Numbered from the stretch's first letter, positions 17,615-29,121 are shown. The stretch is DNA of 64,000 bases from Porticoccaceae bacterium (GCA_023228865.1 JALOAH010000003.1:1-64000); one strand, 5' to 3'. The notes: generated from the letters alone by a model not told the origin. Program-made: numbers and translations.

Positions 17615-18609
17615 GGGGTTGTTTCTCTGGCTTGTTTGTACAGGTCGACGATTTCCAGCGCCGCTACGGTGGGCGGCTTGTCGCCGGACATAACGGCTTT
17701 TTCAATGGTGGGGATGCTGTTTTTCAGGGTGGAATTGTGTTTGAGGTCATAAAGCAGGCCGTCGGACACTTCCCGCCACAACCAGTCCAGTGCCTGGCGG
17801 GAGCGGCGGTGATCCCACTCTCCTGAGCTTTTCAGGGTTTCGACAAAAGCGCGTACCTGTTCAAAAACCGCCTCTATGCCCTGGTTGCCAATAGCGGAAC
17901 AGGCGGCGACTTTGGGCTCCCAACTCTGGTGTTTGCGGGACAAAAATTGCAGCGCCGAGCGATAGTCGGCCACGGTGTGGTTGGCGGTAGATTTTTGGTC
18001 GCCATCGGCTTTATTCACCAGAATCAGGTCGGCAAGCTCGGTAATGCCGCGCTTCATGCCCTGAAGTTCGTCACCGCCGCCGGGCAGCAGCAACAACAGA
18101 AACATATCGGTCATTTCCGACACCATGGTTTCCGACTGCCCCACACCCACAGTTTCAACAATAATATGGTCGTAACCCGCAGCTTCGCAAAGCAGCAGGG
18201 TTTCCCGCGTGCGCCGGGCAACACCACCGAGAGTTTTGCCGGCAGGCGAGGGGCGAATAAACGCTTCCTCCCGCCGGCTCAGGGACTCCATTCGCGTTTT
18301 GTCGCCGAGGATGGAGCCGCCGCTGATGGAAGAGCTTGGGTCTACAGCGAGCACCGCAACCCGATGGCCTTTGTCGATCAGCAGGCCGCCAAAAGATTCG
18401 ATAAAGGTGGATTTGCCAACGCCGGGAACCCCGGTGATGCCGACGCGCACGGAATTTCCTGAATACTGAGCCAGAGTTTCCAGCAGTATGTTGGCTTGCT
18501 CCCTGTGGTCGACCCTGGTGGATTCCACCAGGGTAATTCCCTGAGCCAGGGCGCGGCGGTCATTGTTGAGAATGTTGGCGGCGAGAGCCTGAGGGTCAAT
18601 TTTTCGCAT
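17611..18609 (-). CDS. meaB: MeaB/ArgK-type GTPase, methylmalonyl-CoA mutase chaperone
   Basis: MeaB is a G3E-type GTPase that loads and protects the adenosylcobalamin of methylmalonyl-CoA mutase. The 332 residues show the P-loop GVPGVGKSTFIE near 60, AVDPSSSISGGSILGDKTRM, IIVETVGVGQSE and the base-recognition NKADGD. It is downstream of pccA by eight bases and overlaps mce. Its client mutase is not in this window, so the operon has the accessory genes without the core enzyme. Confidence 0.93.
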   Translation of the reverse strand: MRKIDPQALAANILNNDRRALAQGITLVESTRVDHREQANILLETLAQYSGNSVRVGITGVPGVGKSTFIESFGGLLIDKGHRVAVLAVDPSSSISGGSILGDKTRMESLSRREEAFIRPSPAGKTLGGVARRTRETLLLCEAAGYDHIIVETVGVGQSETMVSEMTDMFLLLLLPGGGDELQGMKRGITELADLILVNKADGDQKSTANHTVADYRSALQFLSRKHQSWEPKVAACSAIGNQGIEAVFEQVRAFVETLKSSGEWDHRRSRQALDWLWREVSDGLLYDLKHNSTLKNSIPTIEKAVMSGDKPPTVAALEIVDLYKQARETTP

Positions 18610-18617
18610 GGTTCCGG

Positions 18618-20606
18618 TTATTCAAATTCCAAAATGGGCTGATCGACCATAAGGCTGGCGCCAACGTCTGCGAGCACCTCCTTGATAACGCCATCCTCAA
18701 GGGCGCGCAGACTGTTTTCCATTTTCATGGCCTCGACAACCGCAAGCTCTTCTCCCTGTTTCACTTCCTGTCCCGGGGACACTTTTAGTGCTACCAGCAG
18801 GCCGGGCATGGGGGAGAGCAAAAACCGGGACAGATCCTGCGGCTCTTTCTCTAGCATATGTTTGTTAAGTTCTGCAGCGATGGGGCTTAATACCAGAATT
18901 TTGAATTGGCAGCCCCGGCTGAAAACCCGGTAGCCTATATCTTCCCGGTCAACCTGTACACAGATTTCCTTGCCGTTTAATGTTCCCCGAAACAGCGATT
19001 CGGTGCGCTTCCAGCCGGTAATCAGGTCATAGGGCTTACCATCGACGGTAACCGCATAGCCTTTTGCTTGAGTGATCACGCTGACATCAGCGGTTCTCTC
19101 GCCAGTGATGACTTTCCATGTATTGGGAATACTGTAGCCAATACCCGCTACCTGACCACTGAGCTGACCGGAACGGTTGCGGTAATTCTGATTAACCGCT
19201 GCGGCGACAATAATGGCCAAATCCGGGTTGGGATGACTGAGGTTTTCCGCACTGAAACCACTGGGAAATTCTTCGGCGATAAAGTTGGTGGTGAGCTCGC
19301 CCGATTTGAAGCGCGGATGCACCATCAAGGCGTTGAGAAAGCTGATATTGTGGCTGACGCCGCGAATATAGTAGGCATCGAGGGCATCGACCATGTTGTC
19401 GATGGCTTCCTCGCGGCTTTTGCCATAGGTAACCAGTTTGGCGATCATGGGGTCGTAAAACATCGACACTTCGCCGCCCTCATAGACCCCTGTATCCACC
19501 CGTATACTGTCGCCCTCTTGGGGCGGGCGGTAGTGGGTGAGGCGGCCGGTGGAGGGCATAAAGTTGCGGAAAGGGTCTTCCGCATAAACCCGACTTTCAA
19601 TAGCCCAGCCTTCAAGCTTGACGTCCTCTTGGCGAAAGGGCAGTTTTTCGCCAGCGGCGATGCGAATCATCAGTTCGACAAGATCCAGCCCGGTCACTTT
19701 TTCAGTGACCGGGTGCTCAACCTGCAGCCTGGTGTTCATTTCAAGGAAATAGAACTCGCCGGTGGCGCCGCCGACAATAAATTCCACCGTGCCTGCAGAT
19801 TGGTAGTCAACTGCCCGCGCCAAGGCACAGGCCTGTTCACCCATGGCTTTACGAATCGTTTCGTTGACAAAGGGGGAGGGCGCTTCTTCAATGACTTTCT
19901 GGTGGCGACGTTGGATAGAACATTCCCGTTCGCCAAGATAACAGGTGTTGCCGTGACTGTCGGCAATCACCTGAATTTCGATATGGCGGGGCTGTTCAAT
20001 AAATTTTTCGACAAACACGCGATCGTCGCCGAAGGAAGACCTGGCCTCGTTGGTGGCGGAAATAAAACCCTCGCGGGCTTCTTCATCATTCCAGGCCAAA
20101 CGCATGCCCTTGCCGCCGCCGCCGGCTGAAGCTTTCAACATAACCGGATAGCCGATTTCCCGGGAAATTTGCACTGCCTCTTCGGCATCTTTAATCACCC
20201 CTAGATAGCCGGGTACGGTATTAACACCCGCTTCTTTGGCGAGTTTTTTTGATTCAATTTTGTCGCCCATAGCGGCGATGGCGTGGGAGCCTGGGCCGAT
20301 AAAGGCAATACCTTCCTTGACCAGGGCTTCCTGAAAAAGCTTGTTTTCCGATAGAAAACCGTAACCGGGATGCACCGCATCGGCACCGGTTTTTTTACAG
20401 GCGGCAATGATCTTGTCGATAACGAGGTAGCTTTGGCTGGATGCCGCAGGCCCTATATTCACGGCTTCGTCAGCCATATGAACATGGAGTGCATCAGCAT
20501 CGGCGTCGGAATAAACCGCCACAGTGCCAATGCCCATGCGTTTGGCGGTTTTAAAAACGCGGCAGGCGATTTCACCGCGGTTTGCCACAAGAATTTTAGT
20601 AAACAT
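18618..20606 (-). CDS. pccA: Propionyl-CoA carboxylase, biotin carboxylase/BCCP subunit
   Basis: This 662-residue alpha subunit joins biotin carboxylase (KILVANRGEIACRVFKTAKR at the N-terminus, the glycine-rich ATP loop KASAGGGGKGMRL and the EMNTRLQVEHPVTE motif) to a C-terminal biotinyl domain with the EAMKME attachment Lys. Together with PccB it makes methylmalonyl-CoA from propionyl-CoA. The chosen ATG at 20606 gives the usual KILVANRGEIA opening; the frame extends to 20648 without homology. A related acyl-CoA such as methylcrotonyl-CoA is possible, but the neighbours favour propionyl-CoA. Confidence 0.92.
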   Translation of the reverse strand: MFTKILVANRGEIACRVFKTAKRMGIGTVAVYSDADADALHVHMADEAVNIGPAASSQSYLVIDKIIAACKKTGADAVHPGYGFLSENKLFQEALVKEGIAFIGPGSHAIAAMGDKIESKKLAKEAGVNTVPGYLGVIKDAEEAVQISREIGYPVMLKASAGGGGKGMRLAWNDEEAREGFISATNEARSSFGDDRVFVEKFIEQPRHIEIQVIADSHGNTCYLGERECSIQRRHQKVIEEAPSPFVNETIRKAMGEQACALARAVDYQSAGTVEFIVGGATGEFYFLEMNTRLQVEHPVTEKVTGLDLVELMIRIAAGEKLPFRQEDVKLEGWAIESRVYAEDPFRNFMPSTGRLTHYRPPQEGDSIRVDTGVYEGGEVSMFYDPMIAKLVTYGKSREEAIDNMVDALDAYYIRGVSHNISFLNALMVHPRFKSGELTTNFIAEEFPSGFSAENLSHPNPDLAIIVAAAVNQNYRNRSGQLSGQVAGIGYSIPNTWKVITGERTADVSVITQAKGYAVTVDGKPYDLITGWKRTESLFRGTLNGKEICVQVDREDIGYRVFSRGCQFKILVLSPIAAELNKHMLEKEPQDLSRFLLSPMPGLLVALKVSPGQEVKQGEELAVVEAMKMENSLRALEDGVIKEVLADVGASLMVDQPILEFE

Positions 20607-20678
20607 AACTGATTCTTCTTTGTTCGTTGAAATCCCGAATTTATCCATTTTTTGCTGTAATAAAGGCTAAGCGGCTCC

Positions 20679-22211
<1,533 letters not shown>

Positions 22212-22528
22212 AAGATATTCCTGATGATTTATCCGTGTTATGGCGATTGTGGAATCAAAGGCTATTATTGAACAGGGGTATGACATAAAAAATATGCTGG
22301 GGTTGTCCTGCCGCCCGGGTTTTCAACATATCATCAATGGACACCGCTAAAAATGACTTTTTAGAAATACCCCGATCCCCGCCCAAATTTTGATAGTGCA
22401 GACTCTAGCGAGTTGGCCAAGCTGATGACAGGGCGGTTTTAATCATAAAAACTCGCCAAAAATATCATATAATTCTCATTCTTCGGTCATTATGGCTTAT
22501 ATCTTCACCTAAAAGGACGCACTTGCCT
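22212..22528. promoter_or_regulatory. Divergent promoter region between pccB and the AraC regulator
   Basis: This 317-base AT-rich gap has no gene. A good plus-strand -10 box TATAAT lies at 22468-22473 for the AraC gene, but the -35 position (ataaaa) is poor, as expected for an activated promoter. Similar TCATAAAAACTC and TCATATAATTCTC segments near 22443 and 22465 could be imperfect direct repeats for the regulator. I found no clear minus-strand promoter for pccB. Confidence 0.45.
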
Positions 22529-23536
22529 ATGGCGACAATCTGCATGCACCATGTGCTGACGTCAATGAGCGGGTTGGCTGGCGACGAGCAAAAACGCCAG
22601 CGCCTACTGATTGCCGCAGGTATCAACCCACAGCTTGGCAATGACCTCCAGCGCCGCATACACACAGATCAGGTGGCGCGTCTGTTCAAAAGCGTTCAGG
22701 TGGAACTGGGCGACGAGTTTATGGGCTTTAGCGCCTCTCCTTGCCGAGTGGGCGCCTTTAAAACCATGTGTGAACTGGTCAGGCACTGCCGCACCCTCGG
22801 AGAACTACTCGAAAAAGCGGTGGCATTTTACGCCCTGCTCAGCGACGAAGTGGTGATGTCCCTGGAAGTGGTTCAGGGGCGGGCTATTTTTCGTATAGAT
22901 CATCAGCATCCCGAAGCTGACGCGGATCATTTTCTGCGCGAATTCCTCCTGGTGATCTGGCACCGTTTCCCCAGCTGGTATCTGGGGGAGGCGATTCGTC
23001 TTCGTGAAACCCATTTCAGTTTTTCCATGCCCAGACACCACAGCGAATTGCAGGTGATGTTTCCCGGAACCCTCAAATACAGGCAAAAAAGTAATTGTCT
23101 GATTTACGACGCCCATTATCTCGACAAGCCCCTGGTAAGAACCCAGGCGGAAGTGGATTTTTATGTGCGCAACGCCCCGGCGGATGTAATGACAATTCCC
23201 GGCGTCGACAACAGCCTTGAACGCCAGATCGAAAAAATTGTTGAATCTTTAAGTCCCGGTGTTTTAGTGTTTCCAAAAATTGAGAAACTCGCCGAGCAAT
23301 TGGGTGTAGGGCACCAGACACTGTATAGACAGTTAAAAGCCAGCGGCACCAGCTACCAGAAAATCAAGGATGATATTCGCCGGGAAACAGCCATAAAACT
23401 GCTGGTCAATGACGGGGTGGCGGTTGAGCGTGTTTCAGAAATTATCGGTTTTTCCGAAGCCCGCTCATTCACCCGGGCATTTCGCCAGTGGACGGGAATG
23501 TCGCCGCGCAAATACCGGCAAACCTTTAACGGGTAA
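22529..23536 (+). CDS. AraC-family regulator with arabinose-binding-like N-terminus
   Basis: This regulator of about 335 residues has an N-terminal ligand-binding region of the Arabinose_bd type (AAGINPQLGNDLQRRIHTDQVARLF onward) and a C-terminal AraC double helix-turn-helix (PKIEKLAEQLGVGHQTLYRQL, then VSEIIGFSEARSFTRAFRQW and the closing GMSPRKYRQ). It is divergent from pccB and most simply controls that operon, perhaps in response to an acyl-CoA or fatty acid. A TTG at 22523 with AAAAGGA five bases before it is an alternative start. A second regulator of the same architecture begins at 63469. Confidence 0.9.
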   Translation: MATICMHHVLTSMSGLAGDEQKRQRLLIAAGINPQLGNDLQRRIHTDQVARLFKSVQVELGDEFMGFSASPCRVGAFKTMCELVRHCRTLGELLEKAVAFYALLSDEVVMSLEVVQGRAIFRIDHQHPEADADHFLREFLLVIWHRFPSWYLGEAIRLRETHFSFSMPRHHSELQVMFPGTLKYRQKSNCLIYDAHYLDKPLVRTQAEVDFYVRNAPADVMTIPGVDNSLERQIEKIVESLSPGVLVFPKIEKLAEQLGVGHQTLYRQLKASGTSYQKIKDDIRRETAIKLLVNDGVAVERVSEIIGFSEARSFTRAFRQWTGMSPRKYRQTFNG

Positions 23537-23621
23537 ATTCAGAAAGGGGCTGAAATTCCCGGTTTAGGAAAGAGAAAAAGAGGCCACGTCTTGATTATTG
23601 CCGTGGAGTCCCGTCGCCTGA

Positions 23622-24401
23622 TTACTGAGAAAATTTCGCTGGCCGTTTTTCCTTGAATGCCGCCAGGCCCTCCTTGAAATAGCCGCTGCAAAAGCAGGCC
23701 ACCTGATATTCCCGCTCCAGTTGCAGTTGCTCTGCGAAACTGTTTTCCGGCGCTTTCACCAATGTGTCCTTGGCCATGCGCACGGCATCGACGGGCAGCT
23801 GGCTGATCTTTGTCGCCAGTGCCAATGCCTGTTCTTCAAGCTGGTCGTCCGCCACGGCGCGATAAATCAAGTCGCAGGATGCGGCTTCTTCGGCGCTGAT
23901 TTTTGCGTCGCCAAGCATCAGTTCCATGGCTTTGTGGCGGGGCAGACGGCGACCGAGAAACCAGGAGCAGCCGAAATCAGGCACCACGCCCAGGGAGGGT
24001 ACAAACGGCAGCTTAAACCAGGCGGAGCGCGCCATCAGGGTAAAGTCGGCATTGAGCGCAATGGCGACACCGGCACCCACCGCCGGACCATTGACAGCGC
24101 AAATCACCGGCACTGCCAGGCTTGCCAGGTGCGCCGCCACCGGGTTGTAAACCCTGACCATGGCATCGTCGATATACTCATCCAGCGGTTGCTCAACAGT
24201 GAAAAACTCTTTGAGGTTGCCCCCGGAACAAAACATGCGGCCGCGACCACTGACAATCAGGCAGCGGGTTTGCGGGCGCGCTGACACTTCCTTCAAGCCT
24301 TCAACTAGGGCTTTTGACAGTGGAATGGAGAGGCTGTTGAGAGAGTCGGGATCATTGAGGTAGAGCTTGGTAATGATTCCCTGGTGTTCAATGTCGATCA
24401 T
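23622..24401 (-). CDS. Enoyl-CoA hydratase/isomerase family protein
   Basis: This 259-residue crotonase has the oxyanion-hole segments MFCSGGNLKEFF and VICAVNGPAVGAGVAIALNADF, and the helix PSLGVVPDFGCSWFLGRRL, where an Asp takes the position of the second catalytic Glu. That pattern is commoner in isomerase-like members such as PaaG or delta3,delta2-enoyl-CoA isomerases. It is the second gene of a pair, overlapping by four bases the small unknown ORF upstream. The exact substrate cannot be read from the sequence. Confidence 0.88.
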   Translation of the reverse strand: MIDIEHQGIITKLYLNDPDSLNSLSIPLSKALVEGLKEVSARPQTRCLIVSGRGRMFCSGGNLKEFFTVEQPLDEYIDDAMVRVYNPVAAHLASLAVPVICAVNGPAVGAGVAIALNADFTLMARSAWFKLPFVPSLGVVPDFGCSWFLGRRLPRHKAMELMLGDAKISAEEAASCDLIYRAVADDQLEEQALALATKISQLPVDAVRMAKDTLVKAPENSFAEQLQLEREYQVACFCSGYFKEGLAAFKEKRPAKFSQ

Positions 24402-24664
24402 GTCTTTGAATCCTTGTTGGTGTTTCGCGTGAATGTCAGGCAGTCTTTGCTGGCGTCGATCTTCATACGGCCAGCGCCGCCATCAAGAATAAAGCTGGGA
24501 ATATAACCCGGCTGTGGCGTGGGGAGAAATACAACCGTCTCGCCGCTGTTTGAAATTGCCCCCGAGGGTTCCAGGGCGTTGGCGCTGATGCCGACAATAT
24601 CGCTATTGTTTGTGTGAATCCAGTATGTATTTACTGTTCTCGCCGATTTGCCAACGTTATTCAC
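24398..24664 (-). CDS. Small unknown protein coupled to the enoyl-CoA hydratase
   Basis: An 88-residue frame starts at a GTG with AGAAAAGA upstream and ends in ATGA overlap with the enoyl-CoA hydratase start. Its content (many Ser, Asn, Gly and Thr; SISAN-like, TVVFLPTPQPGY) suggests a small beta-rich protein without signal peptide or membrane segment. The frame stays open further upstream, and a TTG start would add about 14 residues. I do not recognise a family. The overlap and reasonable composition favour a real gene, but it could be a leader that only couples translation. Confidence 0.5.
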   Translation of the reverse strand: MNNVGKSARTVNTYWIHTNNSDIVGISANALEPSGAISNSGETVVFLPTPQPGYIPSFILDGGAGRMKIDASKDCLTFTRNTNKDSKT

Positions 24665-24895
24665 ACAGATCTTTTCTGGCTTTCTGTCGGCTGAGTCAAT
24701 ACCGGAGCATCGCTAATTTTACGTTAAGCTTATGAATAGCGAGGTTTTGTACAATCGTTGTCACAGCCGCTTTAACAACGCTAACCTGTTATTATCCCGA
24801 CTCCTTGTAATACTGCCTTTGTAATTCTTCGTAAGAACCCTGCCGGATTACCTTGTCTTGCAGTAGAGTATGGACTCTCTGGGAAAGGATACTTC

Positions 24896-25984
24896 ATGAC
24901 TCATCGTTACTTTTTACTCGGCTCGTTGTTGATTGTGAGCGGGCTTGTTTATTATTTTGGCTTTTTCTCGAGCCGCGGGGCTCCTGGCGGAGGTTCGGCA
25001 AATACGAGCCTCCAGGTCGCTGTATTTACAGTGGAGCGCCGCCAGGTTGCCGATCGCACTGAAGCGCTGGGAACCGCCCGCGCCTGGGAGTCTGTGGACA
25101 TTTCTGCAACCGTCACCGAACCCATCGAAGCCCTGCATTTCAGCGACGGCGAATGGGTTGTGGCAGGGCAGCTGCTCGCAACCTTGCGCCAATCTGCCGA
25201 GCGCGCCCAACTTGCCGAAGAGCGGGCCAATCTCGCTGAACAACAGCGGGAGTTGCGCCGCCTGGAAGACCTGTTAAAGCGCAAACTGGCGTCACAGACA
25301 GACATTGATCAGCGCCGCACCCAGGTGGAGCGCTCCCAATTCCGCATCGATGAAATCGAGTCCCGCATTGGCTTGCGCATGATTCGCGCCCCCTTTGCCG
25401 GTCAGCTCGGATTGCGCCGCATCAGCCCCGGAGCCTTGGCGCAGCCGGGGATGGTCATCGCCACATTGGACGATATCAGCAGAATCAAGCTCGAATTTCG
25501 CATTCCGGCTGCGCTGCTGGCAAGCCTGTCGGTTGGGCAACCGGTTCACGCCACCACCTCCAGTTACGACCAATCCTTTACGGGTTCTGTTATCGCCATC
25601 GACAGCCGCATCAATGCGGTTGATCGCTCTGTGGGAGTTCTTGCCGAGTTTGATAATCCTGACCGGCTTCTCAAGCCGGGGCTCCTGATGCTGGTGGAAT
25701 TGCAGCGCCAGCCACGGCAGGCTCTGGTTGTACCCGAGGAAAGTTTGGTGGCCAGGGAGCTGGAGCAGTTTGTCTGGGTGGTCAACCCCGAAAATTTTCA
25801 GGTTAGCCAACGGGCGGTTGCCATCGGTGTCAGAATCAACGGCTGGGTGGAAGTGACTGAAGGCTTAAAGACGGGAGAGTGGATCATACAGGAAGGGGTT
25901 GGTGTGGTGCGGGATGGTATGACAGTACAGGTAAAAAATGCCGACGAGCCCAATCGTGCCCCCGAGCGAGTCGGAGCAAACTGA
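24896..25984 (+). CDS. RND efflux membrane-fusion (periplasmic adaptor) protein
   Basis: This 362-residue adaptor has one N-terminal membrane anchor (residues 5-23, LLGSLLIVSGLVYYFGFF), a barrel-lipoyl region (VDISATVTEPIEALHFSDGEWV), a coiled-coil hairpin rich in Ala, Glu and Arg (about 100-150) and a second lipoyl half (MIRAPFAGQLGLRRISPG). It links an inner-membrane RND pump to an outer-membrane channel. AAAGGA precedes the ATG. The stop and the start of the pump gene share one base (TGATG). No outer-membrane factor follows, so the pump probably shares a TolC-like channel encoded elsewhere. Confidence 0.92.
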   Translation: MTHRYFLLGSLLIVSGLVYYFGFFSSRGAPGGGSANTSLQVAVFTVERRQVADRTEALGTARAWESVDISATVTEPIEALHFSDGEWVVAGQLLATLRQSAERAQLAEERANLAEQQRELRRLEDLLKRKLASQTDIDQRRTQVERSQFRIDEIESRIGLRMIRAPFAGQLGLRRISPGALAQPGMVIATLDDISRIKLEFRIPAALLASLSVGQPVHATTSSYDQSFTGSVIAIDSRINAVDRSVGVLAEFDNPDRLLKPGLLMLVELQRQPRQALVVPEESLVARELEQFVWVVNPENFQVSQRAVAIGVRINGWVEVTEGLKTGEWIIQEGVGVVRDGMTVQVKNADEPNRAPERVGAN

Positions 25985-28900
25985 TGTGGCTTTCTGATAT
26001 TTCCGTCAAACGCCCGGTATTTGCCACGGTCATCAGTCTGTTGCTGGTGGCGTTCGGCCTTGTCGCCTTTGACCGTTTGCCATTGCGGGAATACCCGGAC
26101 ATCGATCCGCCCATTATTTCCATTCGCACCGAATATATTGGCGCTTCCGCCGCTGTTGTGGAGTCCCGCATCAGCAAAATTATTGAAGACAGTATCGCTG
26201 GTATCGAGGGTGTCAAAACCATCAGCTCGTCGAGCCGGGATGGAGTTTCCAATATTGAGCTGCAGTTTGACCTCGATAGGGACATCGATGTTGCCGCCAA
26301 CGACGTTCGCGACCGAGTGGCGCGTATCGCTAGCCAGTTGCCGGATGAGGCCGATCCCCCTCAGGTTGAGAAGGCGGATGCGGATGAGCAGGTCATCGTG
26401 TGGCTAAACCTGGTGTCAGATCGCATGGACAGCCTGGCGCTGACGGATTATGCCAACCGCTATCTGGTGGATCGTTTCTCGGTGATTGAAGGAGTGGCTC
26501 GCGTGCGCTTGAGCGGCGACCTTGAATACGCCATGCGCATCTGGCTTGACCGCAAAGCCCTGGCGGCTCGCAATCTCACCGTCAACGATGTTGAAACAGC
26601 CTTGCGCGCCCAGAACGTTGAGCTGCCTGCAGGCACCATCAAATCCTCAGAGCGGGATTTCGTTGTTCAGGTGGATCGGGGTTACGTCTCCGCAGCGGAT
26701 TTTTCCCGCCTGGTGATCCGCCCTGGCGACGACGATTACCTGGTGCGCATTGGCGACATCGCCAAGGTTGAACTCGCTCCGGCAGAGCACCGTCGCCTGT
26801 TTCGCGGCAACGGCGTCAATATGATCGGCATGGGCATCATCAAGCAGAGCACGGGCAATACCCTTGAGGTTGCCCGCGAGGTCAGGGCGCTGCGGGACGC
26901 ATTGGAAGCAGAGCTGCCTGCGGGGCTTGAAATTCGCCAAAGTATGGATACGTCGGTGTTTATTGATAGCGCCATTGCCGAGGTATACAGCACATTGTTT
27001 ATTGCCGCAGTGTTGGTGGTGCTGGTGATTTTTCTGTTTCTCGGTGATTTTCGCGCCATGCTGGTGCCTGCAGTGACGGTGCCGGTATCGCTGATCGCGA
27101 CAGTTACCGTGCTGTACCTGTTTGGTTATTCGCTGAATATGCTCACCCTGCTGGCGCTGGTACTGGCTATTGGCCTGGTGGTGGATGACAGTATTGTGGT
27201 GCTGGAAAACATTCACCGCCGCCTGGTCAATGGCGAAAGCCCACTGGTTGCCTCCTACCGCGGAGCCAGGCAGGTAGGTTTCGCCGTGGTGGCCACCACT
27301 GCGGTGCTCATTGCCGTTTTTGTCCCCATTACTTTTCTCGATGGCAACGTGGGTCGCCTCTTTGCCGAATTCGCTGTCGCGATGGCGGCGGCGGTATTTT
27401 TCTCCAGCATTGTCGCCCTGACTTTGTCGCCGGTCATGTGTTCAAAACTGCTCAACGCCCAGGCCATGGATACGGGGCTGGCTCGCTTTGTGGAAAATTT
27501 GCTGGAGCGCATGCAGCGCAGCTACGCCAGAATTTTGGAAGCGACCCTTAACCGCCCCCTCATTGCCCTGATTATTTTTGTCGTTGCCATGGTTGGATCG
27601 GGGTTGATGTTCAGCCTGATTCCCGGCGAGTTCACGCCGAAGGAAGACCGGGGCATGATTTTCATGATGCTCAACGGCCCTGAGGGCGCCTCCCACGACT
27701 ATACAGAACGCTATGTACTCCAGGTTGAAGAGCGCCTGATGCCTCTGGTGGAGAGCGGCGAGGTGACGCGCCTGCTGGTGCGCGCGCCCAATACGTGGGG
27801 TGGCGGTGATGCCTACAATCGCGGCATTGGCATTCTGGTGCTGGACGACTGGGAGCGGCGCCGCCCCGTCGATGATATCGTTGCCGATATTCGCCGCCGG
27901 GTCGCAGACATTTCCGGCGTTCAAATTCTCACCATGGTTCCCCAGCCCCTGGGGGGCAGGGCACGCAGCCCTGTCCAGTTTGTCATTGGCGGCGGCAGCT
28001 ATGAACAGCTGGCGCAATGGCGGGATATTTTGCTGAAAGAAGCCGCCAATAATCCGGGGCTGATCAATCTGGATAGCGACTACAAGGAAACAAAACCCCA
28101 GTTGCGGGTCAGAATTGATCCAGATCTGGCGGGGGATCTGGGGGTCAGAGTGCTTGACGTCAGCCACACTCTGGAAACCCTGCTCGGCTCTCGCCGGGTA
28201 ACCACCTTTATGCAGGATGGCGAGGAGTACGATGTCATTCTGGAGGCGAAACCCTCCCAGCAGAGCACCCCTCAGGATCTGGAAAATATCTACGTGCGCT
28301 CCAGTACCAGCGAATTACTGGTGCCGCTGGCCAATTTGGTGAATTTAAAGGAGGTGGCCGATGTGGAAACCTACAACCGCTACAACCGCGTTCGCGCCAT
28401 TACCATCGAAGCCGGTCTAAGTCCTGGTTATACCCTGGGGGAGGCTTTGGACTATCTGGAGAATCTGGCTCGCGACAAACTCCCGGATGGCGTCACTATT
28501 GACTACAAGGGCGAATCCCTCGACTACAAGGACTCCGGCGGTTCTGTGTATTTCATTTTTGCTCTGGCGCTGTTGGTGGTGTTTCTGGTAATGGCAGCGC
28601 AGTTTGAGAGTTTTATCAACCCCTTTGTGATTTTGCTGACGGTGCCGCTGGCCATTGCCGGCGGTTTGCTGGGGCTGCTGGTCACCGGCCAGTCTCTCAA
28701 TATCTACAGCCAGGTTGCCCTTATTATGCTGGTGGGGCTGGCCACCAAAAACGGCATATTGCTGGTTGAGTTCGCCAATCAGTTGCGCGATGAGGGTATG
28801 GCTTTTCGCGCGGCACTGATTCAAGCCAGCCAGCAGCGCTTGCGCCCCATCGTGATGACCGCCATTACCACTGTTGTCGGCGCGATTCCGTTGATACTGG

Positions 28901-29085
28901 CTTTTGGCGCTGGCAGCGAATCCCGCTACGTTATCGGTGTCGTGGTGGTGTTTGGTGTTTCTCTGGCGACTCTGTTTACGCTGGTGGTGGTGCCTTCCGC
29001 TTATCAGTTGCTGGCGCAGCGAACCGGGTCTCCCCACAGAATTAGCCACGAGCTGGAACGGCAATTGGCAGAAGATGTAAACTGA
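25984..29085 (+). CDS. RND family efflux transporter, inner-membrane pump
   Basis: The 1033-residue pump has 12 predicted membrane helices and two large periplasmic loops. It starts MWLSDISVKRPVFATVISLL, as is typical for HAE1-type AcrB/MexB relatives. The proton-relay pair is present in TM4 (GLVVDDSIVVLENIHRR, near residue 405), and TM10-12 include LVGLATKNGILLVEFANQLRDEG. The substrate range (drug, lipid or solvent) cannot be predicted. A longer frame starting at 25879 lies inside the adaptor gene and is rejected. Confidence 0.95.
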   Translation: MWLSDISVKRPVFATVISLLLVAFGLVAFDRLPLREYPDIDPPIISIRTEYIGASAAVVESRISKIIEDSIAGIEGVKTISSSSRDGVSNIELQFDLDRDIDVAANDVRDRVARIASQLPDEADPPQVEKADADEQVIVWLNLVSDRMDSLALTDYANRYLVDRFSVIEGVARVRLSGDLEYAMRIWLDRKALAARNLTVNDVETALRAQNVELPAGTIKSSERDFVVQVDRGYVSAADFSRLVIRPGDDDYLVRIGDIAKVELAPAEHRRLFRGNGVNMIGMGIIKQSTGNTLEVAREVRALRDALEAELPAGLEIRQSMDTSVFIDSAIAEVYSTLFIAAVLVVLVIFLFLGDFRAMLVPAVTVPVSLIATVTVLYLFGYSLNMLTLLALVLAIGLVVDDSIVVLENIHRRLVNGESPLVASYRGARQVGFAVVATTAVLIAVFVPITFLDGNVGRLFAEFAVAMAAAVFFSSIVALTLSPVMCSKLLNAQAMDTGLARFVENLLERMQRSYARILEATLNRPLIALIIFVVAMVGSGLMFSLIPGEFTPKEDRGMIFMMLNGPEGASHDYTERYVLQVEERLMPLVESGEVTRLLVRAPNTWGGGDAYNRGIGILVLDDWERRRPVDDIVADIRRRVADISGVQILTMVPQPLGGRARSPVQFVIGGGSYEQLAQWRDILLKEAANNPGLINLDSDYKETKPQLRVRIDPDLAGDLGVRVLDVSHTLETLLGSRRVTTFMQDGEEYDVILEAKPSQQSTPQDLENIYVRSSTSELLVPLANLVNLKEVADVETYNRYNRVRAITIEAGLSPGYTLGEALDYLENLARDKLPDGVTIDYKGESLDYKDSGGSVYFIFALALLVVFLVMAAQFESFINPFVILLTVPLAIAGGLLGLLVTGQSLNIYSQVALIMLVGLATKNGILLVEFANQLRDEGMAFRAALIQASQQRLRPIVMTAITTVVGAIPLILAFGAGSESRYVIGVVVVFGVSLATLFTLVVVPSAYQLLAQRTGSPHRISHELERQLAEDVN

Positions 29086-29121
29086 TTCGCGCTGGTGTCT
29101 GCGCAGATCGAAACAACCGGG

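Noticed and set aside
19068..20129. 353-codon frame antisense to pccA
   Set aside because: Shadow of the conserved biotin carboxylase domain on the minus strand, without protein features or a ribosome site.
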